Below, in pieces: positions 16,270-25,239 of a stretch of 64,000 nt of DNA; the stretch's first letter is position 1, and every line of letters begins with the position of its first letter. Under the pieces are notes generated by a model. It was given only the letters and a program-made list of their open reading frames with translations, ran no database searches and had not been told where the DNA came from. The stretch is from the NCBI GenBank assembly GCA_021202075.1, contig JAJQDT010000005.1, positions 16,647 through 80,646 on the forward strand, given 5' to 3'. This stretch comes from Lachnospiraceae bacterium (GTDB lineage: Bacteria > Bacillota > Clostridia > Lachnospirales > Lachnospiraceae). A program made the position numbers and the translations under genes.

Positions 16270-17616
16270 ATGCCTGCCAAAACCGTCAACCTGCTTGTAA
16301 GCCTCCCGCAGGAGCTCGACATTGGAAAACCAATAAAGCATGAACACAGCCTCGAACTGCCGGTGACGCCGCCAAAGGTTGTCCCCGTCTGCCCGCACTG
16401 CCATTCTGCCGGCTGCGTTTCCAAGGGGAGCGACGGGTTCCAGTCCATCCGGCATGTCCCCTCCGGGAACGTCGGCGTGTTCCTGACCTTCAAAAAGCAG
16501 CGCTTTTACTGCCCGGAATGCCGGGTGTCCTTTACTCACCACTACTCCTGGCAGCACCACCCACTGCCCATCACGGACGCCCTGTACCTCTCCATACTCA
16601 GCGACCTCTCACGACCGGTACCCATCCCGGATATCGCCGCGAAAAACTGCGTCACCGACAACATCGTCCGCGGAGTCCTGAAATCCATCGACATCCCCAG
16701 GTGCCCCGCCCTGCCGGAAATCGTCTGTGTCGACGACTTCCACGGCAACGCCGGCGTCTACAACCCCAAAAGGAAGAAGTGGGACGCCCCGGTGTTCCAG
16801 ACCTGCGTCGTAGACGGGGCTTCGGGGAGGATCATCGACATCCTGCGCGATCGCAGCTCCGCAACTGTACAGGAATTCTTTCTGAGTTTCCCGGAAAGCC
16901 AGCGGAAGAATGTAAAATTCTACAGCTGCGATATGTCCGGCATCTACGCCGCTGCCGCCCGTAAGATCTTTCCAGACGCGGTCCTGTGCATCGATAAGTT
17001 CCATGTCGTCCAGTGGCTCAACCTGGCCGTCGACGCCGTCAGGCGCCGCCTCCAGAACGAGTTCCGGAACGACACAAAAAAATACCAGAAGCTGAAGGAT
17101 TCCAGGCTCATGCTGCTTACAAAGGAGTGCAACCAGAGAGCCTACTGGGAGGCTTACGGTTACGAGGAAAAACTTGCGCGCCTTCAGACCCTGCTCGCCG
17201 AATTCCCGGACCTGTGCGAGGTATTTGACGCCCTGCACGAATACCATTTCTTCTGCAAGGCCGACACAGAACCCGTCCGCCGACTCAGGCTGACCGAATG
17301 GGTCAACAAGTATCTGTCATCAGATGTCGAGGAAGTCCGTAATGCCGCTAAAACCGTGCAGAACTGGAAAGAAAATATTTTGAACAGTTTCACTCACGGT
17401 ATTACGAACGGTCCGGTGGAAGCCTTAAATAATCAGATCAAACGGCTGAAGAAAATCTCCTGCGGCGTCCATGACTTCGAAAGCTTCCGGAAGCGGATCC
17501 TTCTGTGCTTCGGAACCACCAGTTTTATCCGTAACCAGTACACCATCTTCGGCGAAAAACGCGCCAGTAAATCCAATAAGATATACATCAAAAAGGAGGA
17601 ATTGAACCATGATTAA
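16270..17616 (+). CDS. ISL3 family transposase
   Basis: 448 residues if started at ATG 16270, which directly follows the stop of the upstream paralogue and lies 11 bases after GGAGG. The zinc-ribbon (CPHCHSAGC, then CPECRVSF) is followed by an HTH and the DDE-type core: EIVCVDDFHGNAGVY (first Asp), AVLCIDKFHVVQWLN (second Asp) and NGPVEALNNQIKRLK (Glu, about residue 395). All key residues are present, so it should be active. An upstream extension of the same frame to 15946 exists but overlaps the paralogue and lacks a family match. It ends 8 bases inside the next small gene. Confidence 0.93.
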   Translation: MPAKTVNLLVSLPQELDIGKPIKHEHSLELPVTPPKVVPVCPHCHSAGCVSKGSDGFQSIRHVPSGNVGVFLTFKKQRFYCPECRVSFTHHYSWQHHPLPITDALYLSILSDLSRPVPIPDIAAKNCVTDNIVRGVLKSIDIPRCPALPEIVCVDDFHGNAGVYNPKRKKWDAPVFQTCVVDGASGRIIDILRDRSSATVQEFFLSFPESQRKNVKFYSCDMSGIYAAAARKIFPDAVLCIDKFHVVQWLNLAVDAVRRRLQNEFRNDTKKYQKLKDSRLMLLTKECNQRAYWEAYGYEEKLARLQTLLAEFPDLCEVFDALHEYHFFCKADTEPVRRLRLTEWVNKYLSSDVEEVRNAAKTVQNWKENILNSFTHGITNGPVEALNNQIKRLKKISCGVHDFESFRKRILLCFGTTSFIRNQYTIFGEKRASKSNKIYIKKEELNHD

Positions 17617-17920
17617 CAATGTATCCCGTCACTTTGACCCCGATGATAATTTTTACGCCCATATCCCCCATGTCAGATGCTTGCATGGGGAGTGTCCCTG
17701 CAGCCACTCCCGCCTCTGCGATATCTGGACGGAATTCCAGGTCAGCCAGATCTCCCTCGGGGAATGCAATGAACTCCTGCACGGCAACTTGCTGGAGATA
17801 ACACGCCTCAGAAGCTACACAGACTACCTGCAGAAGCTCCTTAAAAGCAACGGTATCGACCACGAGGATGAATTCCAGGCTTTAGATTCCAGGATGGATG
17901 AACCTGATCCAGAGGCATGA
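17609..17920 (+). CDS. Cysteine-rich small protein attached to the ISL3 element
   Basis: 103 residues, unknown function. The start ATG overlaps the transposase stop (ATGATTAA), indicating translational coupling, and GGAGG lies 8-12 bases upstream. Residues 24-37 hold four Cys (RCLHGECPCSHSRLC), possibly a metal site, followed by a helical region of about 50 residues (ECNELLHGNLLEITRLRSYT). It may be an accessory of the element. It ends before the presumed right terminal repeat. Confidence 0.55.
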   Translation: MINNVSRHFDPDDNFYAHIPHVRCLHGECPCSHSRLCDIWTEFQVSQISLGECNELLHGNLLEITRLRSYTDYLQKLLKSNGIDHEDEFQALDSRMDEPDPEA

Positions 17921-18485
17921 AGCAGAAGACAGCTTCCGGAACCCCCGGGCTTCTTCCCTCATAATATTCAGTTGTATTTTTAACTTCTCTTTGTCGGCCA
18001 TCCTGCATCCGCAGGGTGGCTTCCTTCCCAGAAATGGCCAATAAAATAGAGCCATCAAAGGCCCTATCCAAAACCATCCGGCAATAAGCTGTCCGGTTGT
18101 AAAACTGTGACCGCAAACATATAGCTTACCATCCTTTTAACTATAGATTTATGGCATGGCTGCCACCTACTTGCTGACTGAACTGAATGCCAGAACCACT
18201 CCTGTTTCTGAAAAATCACGGGACAGGGGTGGCCTTCTATACCCTTCTTTTCCCCAATTTCTTACCAAAAGCCCGGAAAGCCAGTATTTACGCGGCCTGA
18301 GGCCGCTTTCCTACCGCCATTTCACGGAGCGCCGTAATTCTTTCCGCGGATGTGGCTTGTGAAGCAAAATAGGCGTCCTGCCGTCACAATAGGATTGCAA
18401 AGCCTCCTTATGGGCAATATACAATATACCACATCCCGAGGGAGATTGCAACTATTTTTAGTTGCAATCTCCCTCATTCGAGTTT
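17921..18485. other. Gap without a convincing gene
   Basis: This stretch holds the candidate right end of the IS (18040-18053) and a hairpin at 18438-18475. A segment around 18310-18335 (ACCGCCATTTCACGGAGCG) resembles one at 14092-14112, suggesting shared leftover repeat sequence. Short frames here have no recognisable features. Confidence 0.5.
18438..18475 (-). terminator. Long hairpin just after the sugar dehydratase gene
   Basis: A perfect 17-bp stem (18438-18454 with 18459-18475) and TTTT loop, ten bases downstream of the dehydratase stop. No clear U-run follows on the minus strand, so its role as a terminator is probable rather than certain. Confidence 0.55.
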
Positions 18486-20582
18486 TTACGGCTTCTCCCC
18501 AACCGGATGAAAGGTCGGCACGATTTTCTCGACCATCTCTACGATGTCTGGGTTGTTTTCGTAGCTCGCGTTTGCCAGCTCCTCCAGCTGCTTCAGGAAT
18601 TCTTCGACCTCAAATGGGATCGGCTTTCCGATGTAGATCAGCTCGTTGTCGGTCTTTTTGATGCCCTCCTCTGCCATTAGCTTTTCTTCGTAGAGCTTCT
18701 CGCCGGGGCGCAGCCCGGTGTAGACAATTTTGATGTCTTCGTCCGGTTTGTAGCCGGACAGACGGATCAGGTTCCTCGCGAGGGTGTCGATTTTGACCGG
18801 TTCGCCCATGTCCAGAACGAAGATCTCGCCGCCCCAGGCGTAGGTACCGGCCTGAAGGACGAGAGATACCGCTTCTGGTATCGTCATGAAAAATCTTGTA
18901 ATGTACGGATCTGTAACGGTGACCGGACCTCCGGCTTCGATCTGCGCCTTGAAGCGCGGGATGACAGAGCCGTTGCTGCCCAGCACGTTTCCGAAGCGGA
19001 CGGCTACGAACTGTGTACCGGTGCGTTCTTTGTTTTTGATGCTCTCGATCTTTATTTTTCCGGAACTTCCGACAACTTCGCCCGCGGCGGCCTCTTCCCA
19101 TCCTGCCGCCATATGGTCGACCGGGTCGTGCGCAGTCTGGCCGTCGATTACTTTGTCCCTGTGCGCGTGTATGAAGGGTAGCAAATCGATTCTGCCGCTC
19201 TTGCTGATGGCGTCCATACTTTGAATGACCATCTCGCAGAGGCGTTTGGAGGCGCCCATGATGTTGGTGGGATTCACTGCCTTGTCCGTGCTGATCAGGA
19301 CAAAGCGCTGCGCCCCGTGGGTAAGCGCCGCGTAGGCGGTCTTATAGGTTCCGATCACATTATTTTTGATGGCTTCGTTCGGACTGTATTCCATCAGCGG
19401 CACGTGCTTGTGCGCAGCCGCATGGAAGACAATGTCCGGGTGATAGGTCTCAAATACCTGATTGATCCTCCTGCTGTCCCGGACGGAGCCGATCAGGACG
19501 TTCAGGTTCAGATCCGGATATTTGTCCCGCAGCTCCAGCTCAATCGCGTAGGTGGAATTTTCGTAAATGTCAAAGATGACCAGCCGCTCCGGCTTATGCC
19601 CCGCGATCTGCCGGCAGAGCTCGCTGCCAATGGAGCCGCCGCCTCCTGTGACCAGGATGGTCTTGCCCTGTATGTACTGAAAGATTTCCTGCATGTCTAC
19701 CTTGATCGGTTCTCTTCCAAGCAGGTCTTCCACCGCGACGGATTTCAGGCGGCTGACCAGCACTTCGTCATTCGCCAGCTGATAAATGCCGGGCAGGCTT
19801 TTCATCCGGCATCCGGTCTCGTTGCAGATGTTCAGGATCTCTTTTTTGTCCTCCGCGTGTGCGGTCGGAATGCAAAAATAAATCTCCTCCACCCCATATG
19901 TTTTGACGATGTCCGGAATCTCGTCCCTGCCTCCGGCCACGGGCACACCCTCGATAAAGCGATTCCATTTATTTGGATTATCATCGATGATGCAGCACGG
20001 AATCACATTCATCTTGTCCGACTGCTGAAGCTCCCGCACCACAGACCGTCCGGCTGCGCCGCCGCCAATGATCATCACCTTTTTCGCCGGAGTTCCATTC
20101 CCGACGCTGCCGTTCTGTGCCAGTATCTGTGTGTAGAAACGGTAGGTAAACCGGATTCCCGCGACAAGAATCAGCTGCACGACCGCGCCCACTATGTAAT
20201 AGGAAAACGGCATCCTCCTGAAGATAAGCGTGATGGCAACCGCGTGTGCCGCAGAAGCAGCCAAAGAAGAACACGCATACCGCAGCAGCTCGTTGAAGCC
20301 CGCGAAGCGCCAGATTCCCCGGTACATATGCGTGAACCAGAAGAAAAGAACCGAGGCGACCATGTAAAAAGGAATAAATTTAATATAGGAAAGTAAATAG
20401 GTCCTTGGGATCGTCGTGTACTGGAAATCAAAGCGCAGCCACAGTCCAAAGAAGTAGGAAAACGCGATGGCTACGGCGTCATACACCATCAGTCCGGCTG
20501 CTATGGCCTTCCAATGCTGAAATCCCTTTCTGCTGCCTGTATAATTGTATCTGCTATGAGTTTTATTGTGATTATCACTCAT
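18486..20582 (-). CDS. Membrane-bound CapD/FlaA1-type nucleotide-sugar 4,6-dehydratase
   Basis: 698 residues. Four hydrophobic segments (about residues 28-140) are followed by a CoA-binding-like Rossmann domain (KKVMIIGGGAAGRSVVREL) and the catalytic SDR domain (GKTILVTGGGGSIGSELCRQ). The active motif is TDKAVNPTNIMGASK, with Met in place of the usual Tyr, as in UDP-GlcNAc 4,6-dehydratases PglF and FlaA1. About 60 extra residues (starting near DAISKSGRIDLLPFIHAH) sit between the usual KRLCEMVIQ and RFGNVLGSNG blocks. It likely makes the keto sugar for the DegT aminotransferase. A G9 tract replaces a normal ribosome site 7 bases before the ATG. Confidence 0.92.
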   Translation of the reverse strand: MSDNHNKTHSRYNYTGSRKGFQHWKAIAAGLMVYDAVAIAFSYFFGLWLRFDFQYTTIPRTYLLSYIKFIPFYMVASVLFFWFTHMYRGIWRFAGFNELLRYACSSLAASAAHAVAITLIFRRMPFSYYIVGAVVQLILVAGIRFTYRFYTQILAQNGSVGNGTPAKKVMIIGGGAAGRSVVRELQQSDKMNVIPCCIIDDNPNKWNRFIEGVPVAGGRDEIPDIVKTYGVEEIYFCIPTAHAEDKKEILNICNETGCRMKSLPGIYQLANDEVLVSRLKSVAVEDLLGREPIKVDMQEIFQYIQGKTILVTGGGGSIGSELCRQIAGHKPERLVIFDIYENSTYAIELELRDKYPDLNLNVLIGSVRDSRRINQVFETYHPDIVFHAAAHKHVPLMEYSPNEAIKNNVIGTYKTAYAALTHGAQRFVLISTDKAVNPTNIMGASKRLCEMVIQSMDAISKSGRIDLLPFIHAHRDKVIDGQTAHDPVDHMAAGWEEAAAGEVVGSSGKIKIESIKNKERTGTQFVAVRFGNVLGSNGSVIPRFKAQIEAGGPVTVTDPYITRFFMTIPEAVSLVLQAGTYAWGGEIFVLDMGEPVKIDTLARNLIRLSGYKPDEDIKIVYTGLRPGEKLYEEKLMAEEGIKKTDNELIYIGKPIPFEVEEFLKQLEELANASYENNPDIVEMVEKIVPTFHPVGEKP

Positions 20583-21060
20583 CTTAGTACCCCCCCCCGA
20601 TTCGTCCCGGGCGGTTCTCCTTCAAATTTTCTCTGTATTTTATTGCACCATATCAGTTGTTCTATCTGCCGTTGCCAGGGCATGGCTTCGCCATACCGCT
20701 TTCTATAAAAGAGGCGGCTGACAATGTTTTTATGACGGCCGGCATGGGTCACGACGACGAAGCGATACGCTTCCCATATCCGGTGTCTTGTAAAGCCTTG
20801 TAAGTCTTGTAATACTTGTCCATTCGCGTCATCGCGTCCGGCATCCGCATCTGTTCTTCGCTTATGCGCCCATTCTTTTTGGCGCTGCCTGCTCCGGGTG
20901 CATTTCTTCTTCCAACGCGTCAATATTACTGATTAATTCGAAATCAGGGACGAAATCATAAATTTCCGTTATTTTCTTTTGACTGGCGGATAATGTCCGC
21001 ACGATCTGCCGGACTCCCTGCGCTTCTGCATATTTTTTTGCAGTCTGATACATCTCTTTC
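20583..21060 (-). pseudogene. Decayed gene remnant upstream of the dehydratase
   Basis: A coding-like stretch on the minus strand begins ATG 21053 (MYQTAKKYAEAQGVRQIV, then IYDFVPDFELISNIDALEEE). It can be continued only by shifting one frame near 20880 (KNGRISEEQMRMPDAMTRMD, then YYKTYKALQDTGYGKRIA) before stopping around 20755. I do not recognise the family. Together the pieces suggest a small gene broken by a frameshift. Confidence 0.35.
20590..20598. repeat. C9/G9 tract in the ribosome-binding position of the dehydratase gene
   Basis: Nine C on the plus strand. On the coding strand G9 ends 7 bases before the ATG. G-rich runs can pair weakly with the anti-Shine-Dalgarno (G-U wobble in the middle), so tract length could alter translation. 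Confidence 0.8.
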
Positions 21061-21244
21061 CATTAAACAGATGCAAAAGAAGAAGGCAGTAAAATCCCTT
21101 AATACGGATGAATTCTACATCACAATGTTCTGTCTGTCAAGACATGAGACGGAAATTACCAGCTTTTCACCTCTTTGCTGCAACGTATTTTCTTGCATAT
21201 GAACATAATAATTGAAAGAACTCTCCTCAAACTTTCCTCATAAA

Positions 21245-21273
21245 AGGTCAAATTCGCGGTCAGAATTTGACCT
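21245..21273. terminator. Bidirectional terminator hairpin
   Basis: An 11-bp perfect stem (AGGTCAAATTC with GAATTTGACCT), loop of 7, with a T-run on the plus strand (CTTTTTC) and TTTTATG on the minus strand. It separates the polysaccharide region from the carboxypeptidase gene. Confidence 0.75.
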
Positions 21274-21315
21274 CTTTTTCCGTTCCATGCACAGATAAAT
21301 TTATCCGGAATATGA

Positions 21316-21344
21316 TTGCATTTTTCCCTGTTAATTGATATAGT
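21316..21344 (+). promoter_or_regulatory. SigA-type promoter of the carboxypeptidase gene
   Basis: TTGCAT at 21316-21321, a 17-base spacer, TATAGT at 21339-21344; about 120 bases before the start codon. Confidence 0.6.
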
Positions 21345-21474
21345 GTAACCAGTTTCACTCTATAAAAGCCTGTTATAGACAGCAACTTTAAAAGTACAGA
21401 TTACGTAACTGTGAAGGTGCTGATCAGTTACCGGATTACACGGTCATCCACAGAGTTTATTTAAGGAGATTTTT

Positions 21475-22986
21475 ATGTCAGGAAAAACCGGATTTGGAAG
21501 AGTTTATCACGCTAAGAAAAGTTTTTTGACACTGCTGACCATGCTGCTGCTCTGCTTTTGTCTGTTCTCATCTGATTTGTCATGCGCAGTCGTTACGGCA
21601 TCGGAGTCCACGGAGGCTGAAACGGAAGAATCCACGAAGGCGTCAACGGACGCCTCCGGTTCCGACGATTCTTCGGACGCATCCACGGATACCTCTTCCA
21701 GAGACTCTGCGGATGCTTCCTCTGACAGTTCCGATGCCACGGACAGTTCTACGGAGAATTCCTCTGACGGTTCTTCCGCAGACTCTGCGGATGGTTCCTC
21801 CGACACCTCCACCGAAGACTCTGCCATCTCGATCTCGAATATTCAGAAGGTTTCCGGCGGGAAGTTTGTCAAACGCAGCGGTCAGTATTATTACCGCCTG
21901 TCAGATGGCACCTACGCCATGAACTGCCTGTTGAAGATCAAGGGAAAAATTTACTATTTTTCAAAGACCGGCCGCCGTAAATATGGCTGGCAGGAGATTG
22001 ATGGGGATTCTTATTACTTCGGCAAAAAATCCGAAGGCTATATGTACAAGAAGAAGTGGCTGACGTACGATGGCGACCGCTACTATCTGACCTCGGACGG
22101 CACTCCCGCGACAGGATGGAAGACAATCAACAGCAAGCGCTATTATTTTTCCAAAGCCGGAGTCGCCTGCCGGAGCAAAAAGACCATCGACGGGACGACT
22201 TATTATTTCAGCAGCAAGACCGGCGCCCTGCTCTATTCCGGGGCGAAGATTTCCATCTCAGCCGACTGTGCGGTGCTGATAAATGCGAAGACCGGGGAAA
22301 TCCTTTATGATAAGAATGGGACAACGAAGCACGCCAATGCCAGCACGACAAAGATTATGACCTGTATTCTTGCGCTGGAAAACAGCAAGCTGAAGACAAA
22401 GGTGACGGCCTCTGCGAACGCCGCCGCCCAGGAGCCCACGAAGATTTACCTGCATCAGGGTGAAGTGTTTTACATGAAGGATCTGCTGTACGGCCTGATG
22501 CTCCCGTCGGGAAATGATGCGGCCGTGGCGATTGCGGAGCACATCAGCGGAAGCACGAAGGCGTTCGCGAAGCTGATGAATAAAAAGGCCAAAGAGATCG
22601 GCTGCACCTCGACGCATTTCGTGACGCCGAACGGTCTCGACGCCGGGCTGAACCATTACACGACCGCGCAGGATCTCGCGAAAATTGCAGCCTATGCCTA
22701 CAAAAACAGCACCTTCCGCAAGATCATACGCACTCAGACCTACAGCTTCACCAGCTTAAGCGGCTACTCCTACTATCTGACGACGACCAACGCGCTGCTT
22801 GGCAACATGAGCGGCGTGACCGGGATGAAGACCGGTTATACCAATAAGGCCGGCTACTGCTTTGTCGGCAGCGTGAAGTCAAAGGGCGGCGATACCTACA
22901 TCGCGGTCGTGCTCGGCGGCTCGACCAGCGAGTCACGCTGGAGTGACGCGAGAAAGCTGCTGAGCTACGCATATAAGCTGAAATGA
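21475..22986 (+). CDS. Secreted D-alanyl-D-alanine carboxypeptidase (S11) with cell-wall-binding repeats
   Basis: 503 residues. An N-terminal signal peptide (hydrophobic TLLTMLLLCFCLFSS, residues 19-33) leads to a Ser/Asp/Glu/Thr-rich linker (about 42-118). Four or five choline-binding-type repeats follow (YYRLSDGTYA, YYFGKKSEG, YYFSKAGVA; about 135-255). The C-terminal peptidase S11 domain has ASTTK (Ser290, Lys293), PSGN (Ser345) and GMKTGYTN, all three motifs of penicillin-binding DD-carboxypeptidases. It should trim the terminal D-Ala of peptidoglycan stems outside the cell. Classical DacA enzymes end in a C-terminal amphipathic anchor; here wall-binding repeats replace it. TTTAAGGAG precedes the start. 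Confidence 0.92.
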   Translation: MSGKTGFGRVYHAKKSFLTLLTMLLLCFCLFSSDLSCAVVTASESTEAETEESTKASTDASGSDDSSDASTDTSSRDSADASSDSSDATDSSTENSSDGSSADSADGSSDTSTEDSAISISNIQKVSGGKFVKRSGQYYYRLSDGTYAMNCLLKIKGKIYYFSKTGRRKYGWQEIDGDSYYFGKKSEGYMYKKKWLTYDGDRYYLTSDGTPATGWKTINSKRYYFSKAGVACRSKKTIDGTTYYFSSKTGALLYSGAKISISADCAVLINAKTGEILYDKNGTTKHANASTTKIMTCILALENSKLKTKVTASANAAAQEPTKIYLHQGEVFYMKDLLYGLMLPSGNDAAVAIAEHISGSTKAFAKLMNKKAKEIGCTSTHFVTPNGLDAGLNHYTTAQDLAKIAAYAYKNSTFRKIIRTQTYSFTSLSGYSYYLTTTNALLGNMSGVTGMKTGYTNKAGYCFVGSVKSKGGDTYIAVVLGGSTSESRWSDARKLLSYAYKLK

Positions 22987-23145
22987 TGAAAACGAAAGTT
23001 CGTAACGCTTCTGCCATGGCAAAGCATATGCTACTGCCGCTTTATCCGTTAACAGATTAATTTTGAAACAAGGCTTTTGTGTCAAAATACATATTGCCAG
23101 CACACAGCAGTCAGCAGCTTATAGTAAAATACAGATAACAGATGC

Positions 23146-24525
23146 TCACAGCTTCCGGTAAATGGTAAGGACCATCGTCACGAAGCAGGCGAGTCCGCCG
23201 ATGACGTTGGAGATGGGCTCGGCGAGCAGGACTCCGGCCACGCCGTCACTCATCAGGCGCGGCAGCAGGATGGTCAGAGGAAGCACGATCATGACCTTCC
23301 GGAACAGGGAGAAAAACACGGCCCGCCCGGATTTTCCCAGAGCTACATAGACGGACTGCCCGCAGAACTGGAACAGCATGAAGACAAAGCCTGCGAAATA
23401 CAGGTGCACACAGCGGACGCCCTCTGTGAGCATCTGCTGGTTGTTCGTGAAAAGAGAAAGCAACGGCTTTGGAAACAAAATCAGAAGCAGCCAGGCGAGG
23501 ATGGTGTAGCCGCCTCCAGCCAGCGTCATGAAGCGGATGCCCTGTTTGACGCGTTCCGGGCGTTTTGCGCCATAGTTGAATCCGATGACCGGCTGCGCGC
23601 CGCTCGTGATGCCGGACACCGGCAGCGTGAAGATTTCCCGGATGGAATTGAGCACCGTCATAATCCCGATGTACAGGTCGCCGCCGTAAATCCCGAGCAT
23701 AGCGTTGCAGGCAATCTGCGCTACGCTGTTGGTCGCCGACATGATAAAGCCGGACATCCCCAGAGTGATGATCTTTTTGACCCGTTGGAAATCCAGTCGG
23801 AAGTATTTTCTCTGCAGCGTCAGTTCGGGTTTTTTCCCGGTCAGGAACCTCAGAACCCACAGGGCAGACACGATCTGGGAGAAGACCGTGGCTATCGCCG
23901 CGCCCCGGATTCCCATTCCGAATCCGAAGATCAGAATCGGATCCAGCACCAGGTTCAGGGCCGCGCCAAAGAAGGTCGTCAGCATCGCCATCCGCGGGAA
24001 CCCCTGACAGGTGATAAAATTATTCAGGCCGTTTCCGAGCATGACAAATACCGTGCCGAGCAGATAAATCTGCAAATATTGATTGGCATACGGATATGTC
24101 TCATCGCTCGCGCCGAACAGGTAGAGCATCGGCCGTTTGATCAGATAGCAGAGCGCCATCAGAACGATCGATGTAAAAAACAGGAGCACCGCGCTGTTGC
24201 CGAGCAGCTTTTTGGCCTCTTCCTTCTGCCCCGCCCCTCTGGCGATCGAGCAGAGCGGCGCACCGCCCATGCCAAACAGATTCGTAAACGCAGCGATCAG
24301 CGATATAATCGGAAACACCAGCCCGATGCCAGTCAACGCGAGGCCGTCCGAATTCGGAATGTGTCCGATATAAATCCGATCCACGACATTGTACAAAAGC
24401 TGCAGGATCTGCGCCGCCATGAGCGGAATCGACTGCTCCAGGATGTGCCGTCCCACGCTGCCTTCCGCAAAGTCACTGCTCTCTCCGTCTGCTTTTATGA
24501 TTTTCCTGTTATGAAGCATTCTCAA
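23146..24525 (-). CDS. MATE-family efflux transporter
   Basis: About 459 residues and 12 hydrophobic segments. The N-terminal pattern ILEQSIPLMAAQILQLLYNV and VDRIYIGHIPNSDGLALTGI is typical of DinF/NorM-like MATE transporters; the second half repeats it (GFIMSATNSVAQIACNAMLG). Such pumps export drugs or metabolites with Na+ or H+. The first reading codon is TTG; a natural start is the ATG at 24519 (MLHNRKIIKADG). It is convergent with the carboxypeptidase gene and shares its direction with the MGMT-like gene 128 bases upstream. The substrate is not predictable. Confidence 0.9.
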   Translation of the reverse strand: MRMLHNRKIIKADGESSDFAEGSVGRHILEQSIPLMAAQILQLLYNVVDRIYIGHIPNSDGLALTGIGLVFPIISLIAAFTNLFGMGGAPLCSIARGAGQKEEAKKLLGNSAVLLFFTSIVLMALCYLIKRPMLYLFGASDETYPYANQYLQIYLLGTVFVMLGNGLNNFITCQGFPRMAMLTTFFGAALNLVLDPILIFGFGMGIRGAAIATVFSQIVSALWVLRFLTGKKPELTLQRKYFRLDFQRVKKIITLGMSGFIMSATNSVAQIACNAMLGIYGGDLYIGIMTVLNSIREIFTLPVSGITSGAQPVIGFNYGAKRPERVKQGIRFMTLAGGGYTILAWLLLILFPKPLLSLFTNNQQMLTEGVRCVHLYFAGFVFMLFQFCGQSVYVALGKSGRAVFFSLFRKVMIVLPLTILLPRLMSDGVAGVLLAEPISNVIGGLACFVTMVLTIYRKL

Positions 24526-24652
24526 TCATCTCTTATCTTATTTTCTAATCCAGATAAACCGGAACCAAACTTTTGCCATTTTCGTAAAAATCATTTAGAA
24601 GCGCCTGATCCAGATTCTCATGCAGAGATTTTCGCCGCAGTGGCTCATCCAT

Positions 24653-24979
24653 CTAAAACCGGATGTTTTTCCACTGGTATCGCTCAAGGTTCACTCTGCC
24701 GTCCTCAAACACAATCCCCTCGGCCTCCAGCAAAGAGACCTGGCGGTTTTCTCCGCCAAACGCAAAGGCCTTCGACACCTCGCCAAACCGGTTCACGACG
24801 CGATAGCAGGGAATATGCTCCGGATCCGGGTTGACATGCAGCGCGTACCCAACCACGCGGGAGAGACGCCGGTTCCCGACCAGCGCCGCAATCTGCCCGT
24901 ACGTGGCAACCTGCCCGTAAGGAATCTGTTTCACCACTTCATAGATTCTCTCAAATGTATTTCCGGAATTTACACTCAT
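24653..24979 (-). CDS. MGMT/Ogt-type DNA alkyltransferase domain protein
   Basis: 108 residues, only the C-terminal DNA-binding and active-site domain of O6-alkylguanine-DNA alkyltransferases. The wHTH (IYEVVKQIPYGQVATYGQIA) and the arginine-finger region (SRVVGYAL) are present. The active-site box reads IPCYRVVN: Cys58 is kept, unlike Trp in Atl1-type proteins, but the usual His of PCHR is Tyr. It could be a minimal, altered alkyltransferase or a lesion-binding protein. A GCCGCGCAACAAAG repeat lies 40 bases upstream. Confidence 0.85.
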   Translation of the reverse strand: MSVNSGNTFERIYEVVKQIPYGQVATYGQIAALVGNRRLSRVVGYALHVNPDPEHIPCYRVVNRFGEVSKAFAFGGENRQVSLLEAEGIVFEDGRVNLERYQWKNIRF

Positions 24980-25239
24980 TTCTCTGCCTCTTATCTCACC
25001 AATCGCGAAGCGATTCTTTGTTGCGCGGCTTCATTATAGCACGAAGCAATCCTCTGTCAACCGCATAAAAATGATTGATTTTTTCGCAGATTCCCTTTAT
25101 GATAGGTTCGTGTATTCGCCTTGCGCAGTACAAACACAGGCACGGATGGAACCAGGCTTCTGCTTCTGCATTTCCCTTGCCTGCACTAACAGCAGCTACT
25201 GTTTGCTGATTTTTCTAAAATAACAGAACGAGGACCGTT

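Larger units (their letters stand above)
14852..18053 (+). mobile_element. ISL3-type insertion element with two transposase genes (ends tentative)
   Basis: The left end GGCTCTTTGTTGATTCTAC at 14852 looks like the typical ISL3 terminal repeat (GGCTCTTT). A possible right end, reading AATAAAATAGAGCC at 18040-18053, is only a loose match to its reverse complement. No clear 8-bp target duplication is visible. Inside are a degenerate transposase-like gene, an intact ISL3 transposase and a cysteine-rich small gene. It lies between the XRE gene and the sugar dehydratase, splitting the polysaccharide locus. Confidence 0.55.

Noticed and set aside
19221..20396. A 391-codon plus-strand open frame opposite the sugar dehydratase
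   Set aside because: It is fully antisense to a convincing gene, has no family motif and reflects the GC-rich codons of the real gene.
23404..24834. A 476-codon plus-strand open frame opposite the MATE and MGMT-like genes
   Set aside because: Arg/His/Gln-rich shadow frame crossing two real genes, with no ribosome site.
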